A stretch of DNA of 64,000 nucleotides, taken from a virus. The position numbers and the translations under genes were made by a program. How positions within the stretch are numbered: position 1 is the stretch's first letter; each line of letters begins with the position of its first letter. Below, piece by piece: positions 45,549 through 53,415 of the stretch. Below the pieces are notes generated by a model, which was given only the letters and a program-made list of their open reading frames with translations, was not told the origin of the DNA and made no database searches. The stretch is taken from positions 62,001-126,000 of IMG/VR virus record IMGVR_UViG_3300047089_000244; one strand, 5' to 3'.

Positions 45549-46037
45549 TTACGGCAGATGCACCACAATCTTTTCAATTAGCTTACCCGCCGGACCTTCT
45601 GGACCGAGCGGTCCTTGAGGTCCGATACCACCACGTAATCCCGGTGGTCCAGGAATCCCCGCTGGACCCCGTGGTCCAGGAATACCTACCCCTACGCCGC
45701 TCGGCCCACGAGGACCTGGTGCTCCTGTAGCTCCAGGAGGCCCAGAAACGCCCCGTGCGCCCCTGATTGATTGTCCTGCGGGTCCTCGCGCACCTTGAAA
45801 TCCTTGAGGTCCCTGAGGCCCTCGTGGACCGCGTATCCCGACAATCGTTACATGATTGGTCTTGTTATGAATGATCGGCTGGACGACCTTTGTGATCTTT
45901 TCAACATGCTCAATGCGAGTCTGAAGATTGTGACGTGCAGATATATCGCCTTCTAGCTTAGCAAAGGTGAGGCCAGCAATCAATGTTAGAATGGCGATGC
46001 TTGCCACGATGAATTGACGAAAACGTTTCTCGGTCAT
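45549..46037 (-). CDS. Membrane-anchored collagen-like protein
   Basis: 162 residues. An N-terminal membrane helix ([20 protein letters not shown]), a short stem, then about 25 GXY repeats ([20 protein letters not shown]). Collagen-like triple helix, displayed on the cell or on tail fibres. ATGA-coupled to the 46034 gene. Confidence 0.8.
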   Translation of the reverse strand: MTEKRFRQFIVASIAILTLIAGLTFAKLEGDISARHNLQTRIEHVEKITKVVQPIIHNKTNHVTIVGIRGPRGPQGPQGFQGARGPAGQSIRGARGVSGPPGATGAPGPRGPSGVGVGIPGPRGPAGIPGPPGLRGGIGPQGPLGPEGPAGKLIEKIVVHLP

Positions 46038-46210
46038 AATTCCACAAGGTTCTGATCTCCGTTAGCTAGAGCATATCGAAGAGCATCATGAATCCGGCGA
46101 TCTTGCTCACTAGCTGTAAGTGCTGCTACTTCAAGCAAACGATACCAATCCTCCATATGCAAAGATACAGTCCTAATACTATGCCCGTTGCTGTACTGGA
46201 TAATTGTCAT
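46034..46210 (-). CDS. Small helical protein
   Basis: 58 residues. [20 protein letters not shown], then [20 protein letters not shown]. No family. ATGA into the collagen-like gene. Confidence 0.65.
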   Translation of the reverse strand: MTIIQYSNGHSIRTVSLHMEDWYRLLEVAALTASEQDRRIHDALRYALANGDQNLVEL

Positions 46211-46213
46211 TGC

Positions 46214-46522
46214 TTACCCACATGAGTCGCGTTGTACTTTTTCGAGTTGCCGAAGATTAAATTTTTCATGCAAAGTGCCCTCATGAATGAGCTTTATTAG
46301 CTCCTTGTGTGACAAACCAGGGAAGCTGATTTTGGCGATTATCTTTTGCGCCTCGGGGCTAGCAGCACGCGCTACGCTTTCTCGATTGATCGCAGCGATC
46401 ACCTTGATGTTGGAACAGGTGTTAGATTGCCCCGATTTGATTTCAGCAAATCCCCATCCTACGATGAGGGAGAAAACTACCACACCGATTACGAAGAAAT
46501 AGCGAAATCCCCTATTGGTCAT
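46214..46522 (-). CDS. Membrane-anchored protein
   Basis: 102 residues from ATG 46522. FVIGVVVFSLIVGWGFAEIK is a membrane anchor, followed by a helical ectodomain with two cysteines (SNTCSN, QRDSCG). Function unknown. Confidence 0.65.
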   Translation of the reverse strand: MTNRGFRYFFVIGVVVFSLIVGWGFAEIKSGQSNTCSNIKVIAAINRESVARAASPEAQKIIAKISFPGLSHKELIKLIHEGTLHEKFNLRQLEKVQRDSCG

Positions 46523-46592
46523 GAGTCTCCCTAATGAATAGCGAGGACGAGATAGGTGAAAACAGTGCCAAATGTACAACCCATTGCAAGCC

Positions 46593-46883
46593 CTATTGTA
46601 TGGGTCCAGTTTTGGACGAATCGGTCGTATTTGTTCTTGAATCGTCGGAGGAATCTTGGTCCGGAAGGGGGACGCCAAGCATTCCCAGGATCAACCTTAC
46701 GAACGGATTCGTGCCATCCTTCTTGTCCCCCCGCATGAACGGGACGCTGAAGATTAGGAAAAGCCCCAGGAAGATCAAAATGGGCTGGGCCGACACTACT
46801 AGAAACGCTTGCCACACCAAGATCCCTACGCCGAGTGCTAGCAAGAGCCCGTCCCTGAAGATCGCTGTTATTCTTTGTTTCAT
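46593..46883 (-). CDS. Two-helix membrane protein
   Basis: 96 residues. DGLLLALGVGILVWQAFLVV, ILIFLGLFLIFSVPFM, polar tail. After its stop, the -1 frame stays open to 46531 and encodes another hydrophobic helix (THTIGLAMGCTFGTVFTYLV) with no usable start codon except a late ATG; a frameshift product or a decayed gene is possible. Confidence 0.65.
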   Translation of the reverse strand: MKQRITAIFRDGLLLALGVGILVWQAFLVVSAQPILIFLGLFLIFSVPFMRGDKKDGTNPFVRLILGMLGVPLPDQDSSDDSRTNTTDSSKTGPIQ

Positions 46884-46956
46884 TCATTGTTCAAAGAAGA
46901 CAGGAGGGACACCATTTCATGTATTATCCCAACGTACCACCTTTTTTTGAAGTTCT

Positions 46957-47580
46957 CTAGTGGATGATCACGGGTGTTCCAGCTTCCAAATGCCACGCGA
47001 GCCATGTAATCGCAGCATTTTCAAAGCGAATACAGCCATGAGAAGAAGCTGTTCCAATAGGTTCCGGTAGTCCTTCGCGACCATGTAAAGCAACCTGACC
47101 AGGACCTCCATCAAATTCAGTCAACACATTCGAGTAAGCCGAGGTAGCGAGCGCATAAGGTCCGGTCACTTCGCCGCGCTCAGACATGATCTCGGTTACG
47201 AAGAAATTTCCAGTGGGAGTAGGCAAACGCGGTCTTCCTACCACCACACGGTATGAGCGCAAAAGCTTGCCGCGCAAAAAAATGTGCGCCTTTCTTTGCG
47301 TTCGATTGATATAGACGGCCCATGGAGTAGTGCTAAGAGTAGTGCTAATGGCGCTAATCCATCCGGTCGCTCCATCGGGCCTGTAAGGCAGTCTAACGCG
47401 ATACCAGCCATCTCGAATCGAGATGATAGGCAGCACGGTCGGCTCGCCTGTAGCTGGCTCTGTAGACCGCACAGCACTCACGAGACGCCCACCGGGACTT
47501 GCATGAACCGGAGTGGTTCGATGCAAGCCCACAGTGGGAGTACTCGCAATAACGCTCGAAATGATGAGCGCTTTGATCAC
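46957..47580 (-). CDS. Secreted L,D-transpeptidase (YkuD)
   Basis: 207 residues from GTG 47580. A signal peptide (ALIISSVIASTPTVGLH), an SH3-like region (VLPIISIRDGWYRVRLPYRP), then the YkuD domain: YVNR-type start WAVYINRTQRKAHIF, TPTGNFFV, VALHGREG and the catalytic GTASSHGCIRF. Host enzymes of this family make 3-3 peptidoglycan crosslinks; in a phage this could remodel the wall during infection or after exit. Unusual in phage genomes. Confidence 0.9.
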   Translation of the reverse strand: MIKALIISSVIASTPTVGLHRTTPVHASPGGRLVSAVRSTEPATGEPTVLPIISIRDGWYRVRLPYRPDGATGWISAISTTLSTTPWAVYINRTQRKAHIFLRGKLLRSYRVVVGRPRLPTPTGNFFVTEIMSERGEVTGPYALATSAYSNVLTEFDGGPGQVALHGREGLPEPIGTASSHGCIRFENAAITWLAWHLEAGTPVIIH

Positions 47581-47584
47581 TTGA

Positions 47585-48655
47585 CTAGCCGGTTACGGCT
47601 GCTTTGTGATGGACTACATGATGGTGCTTCTTGTGCTTCACAGGTGCCTTGCCTTTGTACGGCGCAGCAGTCTGCACGATTGGTCCCTGCGGACCTACCG
47701 CTCCTGCTACTCCAGCCACTCCAGCTACGCCTGCGACTCCGGTTGTTCCGGGGTTACCTACGGGACCTTGAGGTCCTACGGGTCCTACGGAACCTTCAGG
47801 ACCAGCGGGACCAGTGGGACCCGTCGCTCCAGTTGCGCCAGTGGGACCAACGCAAGTCGGGACGACGAACTGCTCATCGAACTGCGGAACTGGCAGCCCG
47901 AGACAGTCATAGCCGACACCGTTTGTGCCGTTGGTTCCATTGGTGCCATCGGTACCATTCGTACCGGAAGCCCCTTCGGCTCCAGTCGCACCTGTGTCGC
48001 CCTTAGCGCCTTCTTTTCCTTCAGCGCCAGGTTCGCCATTCAGGCCATTGACGCCTTCTTTGCCTTCTTTGCCTTCGGCACCAGTCGCGCCGGTCGCTCC
48101 AGTTTCACCTGTGCATTTCGGCTGTTCCTCGAAGAAGAACGAGGGGAGGCCGGTGCAGTTAAACCCAATACCTTCGGGTCCAGATTCACCTTTGGTTCCT
48201 GCGGGACCTTCAGGTCCAGTCGGACCTGCGGGACCTTCGGGACCCGTCGCCCCTGTGTCTCCTGCGGGGCCTTCCTTACCTGCGGGGCCTTCTGATCCTG
48301 TAGCTCCAGTTTCGCCTGAGTCACCCTTGGGTCCCTGCGGACCTTCGGTACCAGGGTCGCCCTTGGGACCTTGAGGTCCTTCTGGTGCAGGAGCACAAGC
48401 GGGCTCAACCCACTTGACAGCACCATGGCTGTTGTCGCCATGGCCCTCTCGGTACAGCACGATCCCGACCGCTGCTTCGCCCTTGCCACAGAGATTTTCG
48501 AACTTCTGATCTCCAGGGTTCAGGTGGTCAGGTTTTTCATTGATTTCTTGTTCCGTGACTTCGGCACCAGGGGTGTCGGTTACGGTGGCCATCGCAGGAC
48601 TAGCGCTGAACGCCAATGCTCCGATAGCCATGAATCCTACGATGTACTTCTTCAT
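47585..48655 (-). CDS. Secreted collagen-like protein with His-rich tail
   Basis: 356 residues. A signal peptide (YIVGFMAIGALAFSASPAMA), then a small domain with Cys (ENLCGKGEAAVGIVLY), three GXY blocks (GPQGPKGDPGTEGPQGPKGD and others) separated by CTGLPSFFFEEQPKC-type linkers with paired Cys, and a His/Lys tail KHKKHHHVVHHK. The pattern resembles actinobacterial collagen-like proteins (recollection). It suggests host-derived surface decoration or adhesion. Confidence 0.8.
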   Translation of the reverse strand: MKKYIVGFMAIGALAFSASPAMATVTDTPGAEVTEQEINEKPDHLNPGDQKFENLCGKGEAAVGIVLYREGHGDNSHGAVKWVEPACAPAPEGPQGPKGDPGTEGPQGPKGDSGETGATGSEGPAGKEGPAGDTGATGPEGPAGPTGPEGPAGTKGESGPEGIGFNCTGLPSFFFEEQPKCTGETGATGATGAEGKEGKEGVNGLNGEPGAEGKEGAKGDTGATGAEGASGTNGTDGTNGTNGTNGVGYDCLGLPVPQFDEQFVVPTCVGPTGATGATGPTGPAGPEGSVGPVGPQGPVGNPGTTGVAGVAGVAGVAGAVGPQGPIVQTAAPYKGKAPVKHKKHHHVVHHKAAVTG

Positions 48656-48680
48656 GCCAACCTTTCGGTTTGGGATTAGA

Positions 48681-48785
48681 ATGTACTACTTTCCAGCCAA
48701 TATAGCTGACATTGGCAAGCTTGTCAAGGATGCTGTAGGCGATGCCACCAGCAAAGCACGAGAGCATCAATCAGAAGCCAAATAG
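48681..48785 (+). CDS. 34-residue micro-protein
   Basis: MYYFPANIADIGKLVKDAVG then DATSKAREHQSEAK, an amphipathic helix. Alone on the plus strand, no clear ribosome site. Confidence 0.35.
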   Translation: MYYFPANIADIGKLVKDAVGDATSKAREHQSEAK

Positions 48786-48800
48786 CTATGCCATCCAGGA

Positions 48801-49046
48801 TCATGATTCCTCCTCCGGCTCGTAGAATTCGAGAAGGATTGCCTCGCCATCGTCTACGATCTCAGTGTGGACCTTGAGGCCATAGCTTTTGGCCGTGCGG
48901 TGCGCACCGACCCTGAAAGACTTAGGTTGGCCATTAAAGTCCTCGCCTTTGAAAAGCTTATGGATCTCGCCGTCCATCCACGTCTCCCATGGATAGATGG
49001 GAGGTCGGCCTTGACGACCTGCAAAGCTGTCTACGACTTCGCTCAT
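48801..49046 (-). CDS. Phage small protein (GRPPIYPW family)
   Basis: 81 residues. GRQGRPPIYPWETWMDGEIH, GEDFNGQPKSFRVGAHRTAK: a pattern seen in small phage proteins of unknown function. ATGA upstream. Confidence 0.7.
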   Translation of the reverse strand: MSEVVDSFAGRQGRPPIYPWETWMDGEIHKLFKGEDFNGQPKSFRVGAHRTAKSYGLKVHTEIVDDGEAILLEFYEPEEES

Positions 49047-49342
49047 CGTTTCCCTTTCCCCACGAGCAAATGAATACGATCAGCTTGACTCAGACCCTCG
49101 GGAGCAGGAACATGGTGCTGGTCAAGGGCAGCCTGAACATCCTGCATTGCATACGCGCTATCGTTTCTTAACGTATGAAGAAGACGGATCAAGTTTGTGC
49201 CACTAATCTGAAACTCTGCGGGCCATCCGATGTTCAGTTCGTTCGATCCATACCAGATCGCTCCCTCATAAAACTTCTCCTTCATGAGATCCATCGATAG
49301 TTCCTCGCCCTCATGTACAATCGTTGTGTTTCTCTCGCTCAT
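49043..49342 (-). CDS. Hypothetical protein
   Basis: 99 residues. IVHEGEELSMDLMKEKFYEG, then a helical ISGTNLIRLLHTLRNDSAYA end. No family. Confidence 0.65.
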   Translation of the reverse strand: MSERNTTIVHEGEELSMDLMKEKFYEGAIWYGSNELNIGWPAEFQISGTNLIRLLHTLRNDSAYAMQDVQAALDQHHVPAPEGLSQADRIHLLVGKGKR

Positions 49343-49755
49343 GAGGTGTATGGCTCCTTTAACTTTTGCTTGATGTCATTCCAAACATGCCCCGCGTAGG
49401 TCTTGATCGCGCTCTCCAGTATCAATGCCCGGTTTTGCCATGAGTCAAGAAGCTGAGCCGCTATCTGAAGGTTCTCTTCGAAAATCCCACGCTCTTTTCC
49501 ATGCTCTTGTTCAGTTTCAAGCAAAACGCCCATCATATCTTCGAAGAGAGACTCCCACTTGTCCGATCTGGCCTCTGCTCGTTCAAGCTTGACTTCGAGC
49601 ATCTCGCGCGTGGCTAGTGCATCGATGGATACATAGTTGAGATTGGCCTCAACCTCCATGCGTGCTTGCTCATCGGGCCGTACGGGACGTGGCGACGCGC
49701 ACCAGCACTGTGGATCGTTACATGGCATCCGGGTGATTGGGTCAGATTCAGGCAC
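49339..49755 (-). CDS. Coiled-coil protein
   Basis: 138 residues. An N-terminal Cys part (MPCNDPQCWCAS), then long coiled coil (EMLEVKLERAEARSDKWESL). Function unknown. Confidence 0.65.
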   Translation of the reverse strand: MPESDPITRMPCNDPQCWCASPRPVRPDEQARMEVEANLNYVSIDALATREMLEVKLERAEARSDKWESLFEDMMGVLLETEQEHGKERGIFEENLQIAAQLLDSWQNRALILESAIKTYAGHVWNDIKQKLKEPYTS

Positions 49756-50110
49756 GGGGACCTACACAGAAGGGGCAGCTAGGGTCGTCACACTCGGGAA
49801 TGCCTTTCCGGTCAAAGTAAGAACGCAGACCAGGCATATCATCCAAGCTCGGTGGTTCGTGCCAAGACTCGCTGATCCAAGCTGCGCCCGTAGTAGCCTC
49901 ATCGAAGTAAGGATCATCATCGATATTGACGCTCGGTTGCTGCACCGGACGAATAGGGAAGAGATCAAGCACGCGCGGATCATCATCGAGCACGAGATCC
50001 ACGATCTCCTCCCACCAAGGATGATTGGAGTCCGCCTCGTAAGGTACACCGTCGAAGAGAACGAGGATGCTCTTGGTGCCGATGTCGGGATGAGTGAGTG
50101 TGAATTCCAT
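49748..50110 (-). CDS. Hypothetical acidic protein
   Basis: 120 residues from ATG 50110, chosen by its promoter. KSILVLFDGVPYEADSNHPW, acidic middle, PECDDPSCPFC zinc-type end. Leaderless. Confidence 0.65.
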   Translation of the reverse strand: MEFTLTHPDIGTKSILVLFDGVPYEADSNHPWWEEIVDLVLDDDPRVLDLFPIRPVQQPSVNIDDDPYFDEATTGAAWISESWHEPPSLDDMPGLRSYFDRKGIPECDDPSCPFCVGPRA

Positions 50111-50118
50111 AGCTGCAC

Positions 50119-50126
50119 AGTGTAGC
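50119..50126 (-). promoter_or_regulatory. Extended -10 promoter, leaderless type
   Basis: Minus-strand TGC-TACACT (50124 to 50119), 8 nt to ATG 50110. Identical over 24 bp to the promoter at 27310-27333. Confidence 0.75.
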
Positions 50127-50129
50127 AGA

Positions 50130-50816
50130 TTATCGCTCGGTATCTCGCACACTCCGGAGAAACTGTGCGCGCACGCTCTCCTGGCGGCCTGTTCCATCCC
50201 ACTTCACGATGTATAGCGCGGGCTGAACCTCAACGATCTCTCCAATGTTGCCGCCGCCGTACCATTCGACACGATCGTTGACACCCATTTTCGGTGGGTC
50301 GTCCGGTCGCTTGCGCTCATAAGGACCCTCTCCCCATACCATCTCCTCCTCTGGTCGCTCGGTGTCCTCACCGATACTCTTCACGGCCTCAACCAGCTTC
50401 TCCATCTGCGGATCGCGCCGCTCCGGCAACGCTTCGTGACCATGTAGCGGGCACTCACGATTGACCATGCTGCGATCCCAGCCGATCATCCCCTCGGGCG
50501 GGTGCTGGCAAGTACATGTCTCGTCTGTCTGTCGCTCGGTGTCCTCACGGGCGACGAGGCGGCGGTTGATCGTGACAGTTCCACAGATTGCACACTTAGC
50601 GCGGCCCAAATCTGAATCCGGTGCAACCGCGAACTCGTGTCCCTGTGCGCAAATAAAGAACGCCCAATCTCCCTGTGGCTTCTCACTGGCAGTGAGAGCG
50701 GCCATATAGCCAGCTTCGAAGGGGGATCTGCTCGTCCCGAGAACAGGTAAATCTTTTCTGGCAATAATGAACGCAGCCTCCATAGCCTCGCGCTCTTGAC
50801 CGTCGAGATCAGTCAT
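50130..50816 (-). CDS. Modular protein with DTER linkers
   Basis: 228 residues. N-terminal LDGQEREAMEAAF helix, HEFAVAPDSDLG plus CAICG zinc ribbon, TCTCQHPP cysteine part, an SH3-like domain (NDRVEWYGGGNIGEIVEVQP). The units are joined by REDTER, GEDTER and VRDTER. Built like its neighbour at 50901. Confidence 0.65.
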   Translation of the reverse strand: MTDLDGQEREAMEAAFIIARKDLPVLGTSRSPFEAGYMAALTASEKPQGDWAFFICAQGHEFAVAPDSDLGRAKCAICGTVTINRRLVAREDTERQTDETCTCQHPPEGMIGWDRSMVNRECPLHGHEALPERRDPQMEKLVEAVKSIGEDTERPEEEMVWGEGPYERKRPDDPPKMGVNDRVEWYGGGNIGEIVEVQPALYIVKWDGTGRQESVRAQFLRSVRDTER

Positions 50817-50904
50817 GGTCGCTGCTTCCTAATACGCAGGCCAGAATGCACATGGCAAATAGAAAGCATGTAAAACCAATTGATATAGCAGCTATATCAC
50901 TCAT
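50809..50904 (-). CDS. 31-residue membrane micro-protein
   Basis: MSDIAAISIGFTCFLFAMCI then LACVLGSSDHD: one helix. It links the two DTER-modular genes by overlaps at both ends. Confidence 0.6.
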   Translation of the reverse strand: MSDIAAISIGFTCFLFAMCILACVLGSSDHD

Positions 50905-51911
50905 CGCTCGGTGTCCTCACAGGCAGCGGCTAACTTGTCAAAAGCGTCTGCTATCGCCGCCTCAAAACGATAAGTGCTGCTAACAGGATTCCAGCCCGTT
51001 AGCTCTCCGATCAGCTTCTCATGCGGTCGCATACGCTCCCAGAACCACTTCATCCGGGCATGGGGTGTCCCGTCGCCAATCGCACCTACCTCCTCGCGAT
51101 CGGCCGTCCCCGGCCAATAGCCCGGCTTCGGTTGCGGCTCTTCACGGGCAGCACGTAGAGCATCCCCCAATTGGGCCATTTTGATCAGAAGGTTATCTGC
51201 GCGCTCCTGTTCGCGTTCAACACGTGCTTCCGATGCCAGGAGTTTGTCCCGCAAATCTACAATGGCGTCGTGCTGGGCTTGCCGCGTCTCGCTCGGCTCG
51301 CCCTTGTCCGGCTCCTGCTCGGTGTCCTGTGCGAACGGCGTTTGACCAACGGCAATAAGCAGAAACTCCTCAGACCACGATGCTTCGGAGATGGGATCGC
51401 CCTCCCATGACAACTTATAACCACCACTCTTACCTGAGCTATAGATAGCTGCGATACGCCGAAACCGGTTCGTATCGAAGTCGAGTGCCTTGTCACCAGG
51501 CTTGGCGTCCTCTTGTCGAACCCACTGGACAATCAAGCCGTCTGGTCGCTCGGTACCCCGCACGACCTTCCTACAGGGCTCCCCGGCCCCCGCACCACAC
51601 GCGTCGCAGTCGCCACCAAGGCCACAGCGTGGGCGCTCCGGGCGCTCGGTGTCCTCACGGGCAGCGAGACGGCCTTCTAGCTTCTCGACCTCCTCCTCCA
51701 ATTGGCCGATTTGTGCGTTGGCTATTCCCTGGCTCTCAATGAGCGACTGCATACGACCGCGTTGCTCCTCACGAGCAGCGAGAGTGGCCTTAGCTATTTG
51801 CTTCGGCTGATCGCCGGGTGTTGGACGTGCTCGATCGTATAACGCAACGATATTTTCTAATGCCTCCCACGGCCCCAGTGCCTCGCGCTCTTGATTGTTG
51901 AAATCAGACAT
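50901..51911 (-). CDS. Modular protein with DTER linkers and coiled coil
   Basis: 336 residues from ATG 51911. Helix DFNNQEREALGPWEALE, coiled coil (QIGQLEEEVEKLEGRLAAR), zinc part CGLGGDCDACGAGAGEPC, beta domain (YKLSWEGDPISEASWSEEFL), second coiled coil, final helix (WFWERMRPHEKLIGELTGW). Units are separated by AREDTER-type linkers. Paralogue of 50130 by layout. Confidence 0.65.
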   Translation of the reverse strand: MSDFNNQEREALGPWEALENIVALYDRARPTPGDQPKQIAKATLAAREEQRGRMQSLIESQGIANAQIGQLEEEVEKLEGRLAAREDTERPERPRCGLGGDCDACGAGAGEPCRKVVRGTERPDGLIVQWVRQEDAKPGDKALDFDTNRFRRIAAIYSSGKSGGYKLSWEGDPISEASWSEEFLLIAVGQTPFAQDTEQEPDKGEPSETRQAQHDAIVDLRDKLLASEARVEREQERADNLLIKMAQLGDALRAAREEPQPKPGYWPGTADREEVGAIGDGTPHARMKWFWERMRPHEKLIGELTGWNPVSSTYRFEAAIADAFDKLAAACEDTER

Positions 51912-52114
51912 CAGCAATCAACCGTAATGTCCAGGTGGATACGATCGCCCTCTTCAGTCAGCGGCGTCACAGTGTAGTGATCCGGGTTGCCGCCTTTTGG
52001 GGTTTGGTACTCGCCCCAACCCATCCAGTTGAAAGCTTTGCGCTTCGCCGCCTCTCGATCGCTCGCATAGGTCAAGACGTGGCTATTATCTTGCTCTACC
52101 ATGAAGAGGATCAT
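51911..52114 (-). CDS. Small alpha/beta protein
   Basis: 67 residues. MILFMVEQDNSHVLTYASDR, EAAKRKAFNWMGW. TGATG to the modular gene. Confidence 0.65.
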   Translation of the reverse strand: MILFMVEQDNSHVLTYASDREAAKRKAFNWMGWGEYQTPKGGNPDHYTVTPLTEEGDRIHLDITVDC

Positions 52115-52299
52115 AGCGGCCTCCCTGTCGGCGAGACATCTCTTACGCGCACAACAGCCACAACCTCAGTCCCAACATAGGCGTTGTATGCCTGAGGAAG
52201 TTCGCGCATGAGTTCGAGGCGTTTCTCCATCGACATACCATGAAAGAGTCTAGCAAGTAACTGCTCCTTGTGAAACTCGGTGGGTTTAAGGCGATCCAT
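52111..52299 (-). CDS. Small helical protein
   Basis: 62 residues from ATG 52299. FHKEQLLARLFHGMSMEKRL, then VVAVVRVRDVS. No family. Confidence 0.6.
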   Translation of the reverse strand: MDRLKPTEFHKEQLLARLFHGMSMEKRLELMRELPQAYNAYVGTEVVAVVRVRDVSPTGRPL

Positions 52300-52312
52300 C
52301 GATCTCGGCCTC

Positions 52313-52588
52313 CTATTCGGTAGGGTCAATCCAGACCCGGTTGTAGTCGCACCAGTCGTACAGGCCATTCTTCACGAGGTCGTAGTACTCATCGTTATCG
52401 ACCTCGGCGAACTCATCAAGGATTTCGACCAGATCCTCATCAAGCTTAGGCTCGCGCAGGTAGGGCGCGAGTTTGCGCCGCAGGATCTTGACCACATGAT
52501 CGCGCATGTGCTCAAAGGTGATCTCCGCGTCGTTGTAGCGATCCTGCAACGTCGCGATGCCCTTGATTACGATCTTCCACTCCGGCAT
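52313..52588 (-). CDS. Hypothetical protein
   Basis: 91 residues. MPEWKIVIKGIATLQDRYND, then acidic helices and LYDWCDYNRVWIDP. Shares a TAATG-type end with the next upstream gene. Confidence 0.65.
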   Translation of the reverse strand: MPEWKIVIKGIATLQDRYNDAEITFEHMRDHVVKILRRKLAPYLREPKLDEDLVEILDEFAEVDNDEYYDLVKNGLYDWCDYNRVWIDPTE

Positions 52589-52848
52589 TAGTGTCGTCCC
52601 TCCCCTAACATTGCGTCATAGGTTAGCATTTGCACAGGCTGAGCGATGATGTCGTTTAGCGTTTCCATCCAGTCAGCTTGATCATCCTTGCCGACGACCA
52701 TGCCGATGAGATTGAATGTCTCCATCTGCTCCACGTAGTCTATGCGCATCTCCTGCTGGAGGCGAGCAACGGGCGCGTTGTCCCAATTGATGGGCTGTCC
52801 GCTGACCTCGCGAGCCAGTTTGTAGAGTGGGTGTGTGCGATAGGTCAT
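52588..52848 (-). CDS. Hypothetical helical protein
   Basis: 86 residues. LYKLAREVSGQPINWDNAPV, RLQQEMRIDYVEQMETFNLI. No family. Confidence 0.65.
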   Translation of the reverse strand: MTYRTHPLYKLAREVSGQPINWDNAPVARLQQEMRIDYVEQMETFNLIGMVVGKDDQADWMETLNDIIAQPVQMLTYDAMLGEGRH

Positions 52849-53021
52849 CGATCCGCCTGCATTTCTGCGATCTCCACATCGAAGGCGGCGATAGCATCGA
52901 TCCTTGGCGTTGCTTCGCTCATCATGAGCGAGGCCAGGGCACGTCGGTTACGGAAGGCGTCAAGCTGCTGATCTGCGTTCGCTATAGCCTCACATAGATC
53001 ATTGTAACTTACAGCACTCAT
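52845..53021 (-). CDS. Small helical protein
   Basis: 58 residues. MSAVSYNDLCEAIANADQQL and a helical remainder. Translationally coupled to the leader peptide at 53059 (ATGA) and to the next gene. Confidence 0.65.
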   Translation of the reverse strand: MSAVSYNDLCEAIANADQQLDAFRNRRALASLMMSEATPRIDAIAAFDVEIAEMQADR

Positions 53022-53059
53022 CGCGGTATTCCAATCTGGTCGAGGTCGCGGCTGGTCAT
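53018..53059 (-). CDS. 13-residue leader peptide
   Basis: MTSRDLDQIGIPR from ATG 53059, which stands 6 nt after the -10 box; the stop overlaps the next ATG (ATGA). Same arrangement as at 36146 and 55587. Confidence 0.6.
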   Translation of the reverse strand: MTSRDLDQIGIPR

Positions 53060-53065
53060 AGATGT

Positions 53066-53095
53066 AGTCTATCAGAAGTCGTTAGCGTATGTCAA
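53066..53095 (-). promoter_or_regulatory. Phage promoter, leaderless type
   Basis: Minus-strand TTGACA (53095 to 53090), 18-nt spacer, TAGACT (53071 to 53066), 6 nt to ATG 53059. Perfect match to the TTGACA-N18-TAGACT form; it overlaps the end of the SEC-C gene. Confidence 0.85.
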
Positions 53096-53415
53096 GCGCC
53101 ACAGCATCTCTTGTGCTTTTTGCCACTACCGCATGCGCACGGATCATTACGCCCTTGCTTGGCTACAGCCTGACGGCGAGGAATGATAAGACTGCGTAGA
53201 TAGATGGGATAGCGAAGCTCGCGCTCACGAAAGTCGATCTCATCACCAAATCCTTCGCACTTCGGGCACCATGTCTGAGCCTCGCCGCCAGAGAAGACCG
53301 GAGAGCCTTCCCAACCGCAGTCTATGGCGCAGCAACGAGCGATGCCATCATTGTGCCGATCCCACTCATCAAGATCAAGCATTCCGCGCTCTTGCTCAAG
53401 CTCCTCAGCGATCAT
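53092..53415 (-). CDS. SEC-C motif protein
   Basis: 107 residues from ATG 53415. CCAIDCGWEG and TWCPKCEGFGDE form one zinc site; the C-terminal GRNDPCACGSGKKHKRCCGA is the SEC-C zinc motif known from SecA. Probably a nucleic-acid or protein-interaction adapter. Confidence 0.85.
   Translation of the reverse strand: MIAEELEQERGMLDLDEWDRHNDGIARCCAIDCGWEGSPVFSGGEAQTWCPKCEGFGDEIDFRERELRYPIYLRSLIIPRRQAVAKQGRNDPCACGSGKKHKRCCGA

Noticed and set aside
46531-46887. 118-residue minus-strand frame covering the membrane gene
   Set aside because: Its first two thirds are unlike protein (Arg/Pro/Ser-rich) and overlap the clear 96-residue membrane protein; only the last hydrophobic stretch is noted as a finding.
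45590-48420. Short tandem repeats resembling a CRISPR array
   Set aside because: They are in-frame GXY collagen codons of 9-18 nt without spacers.
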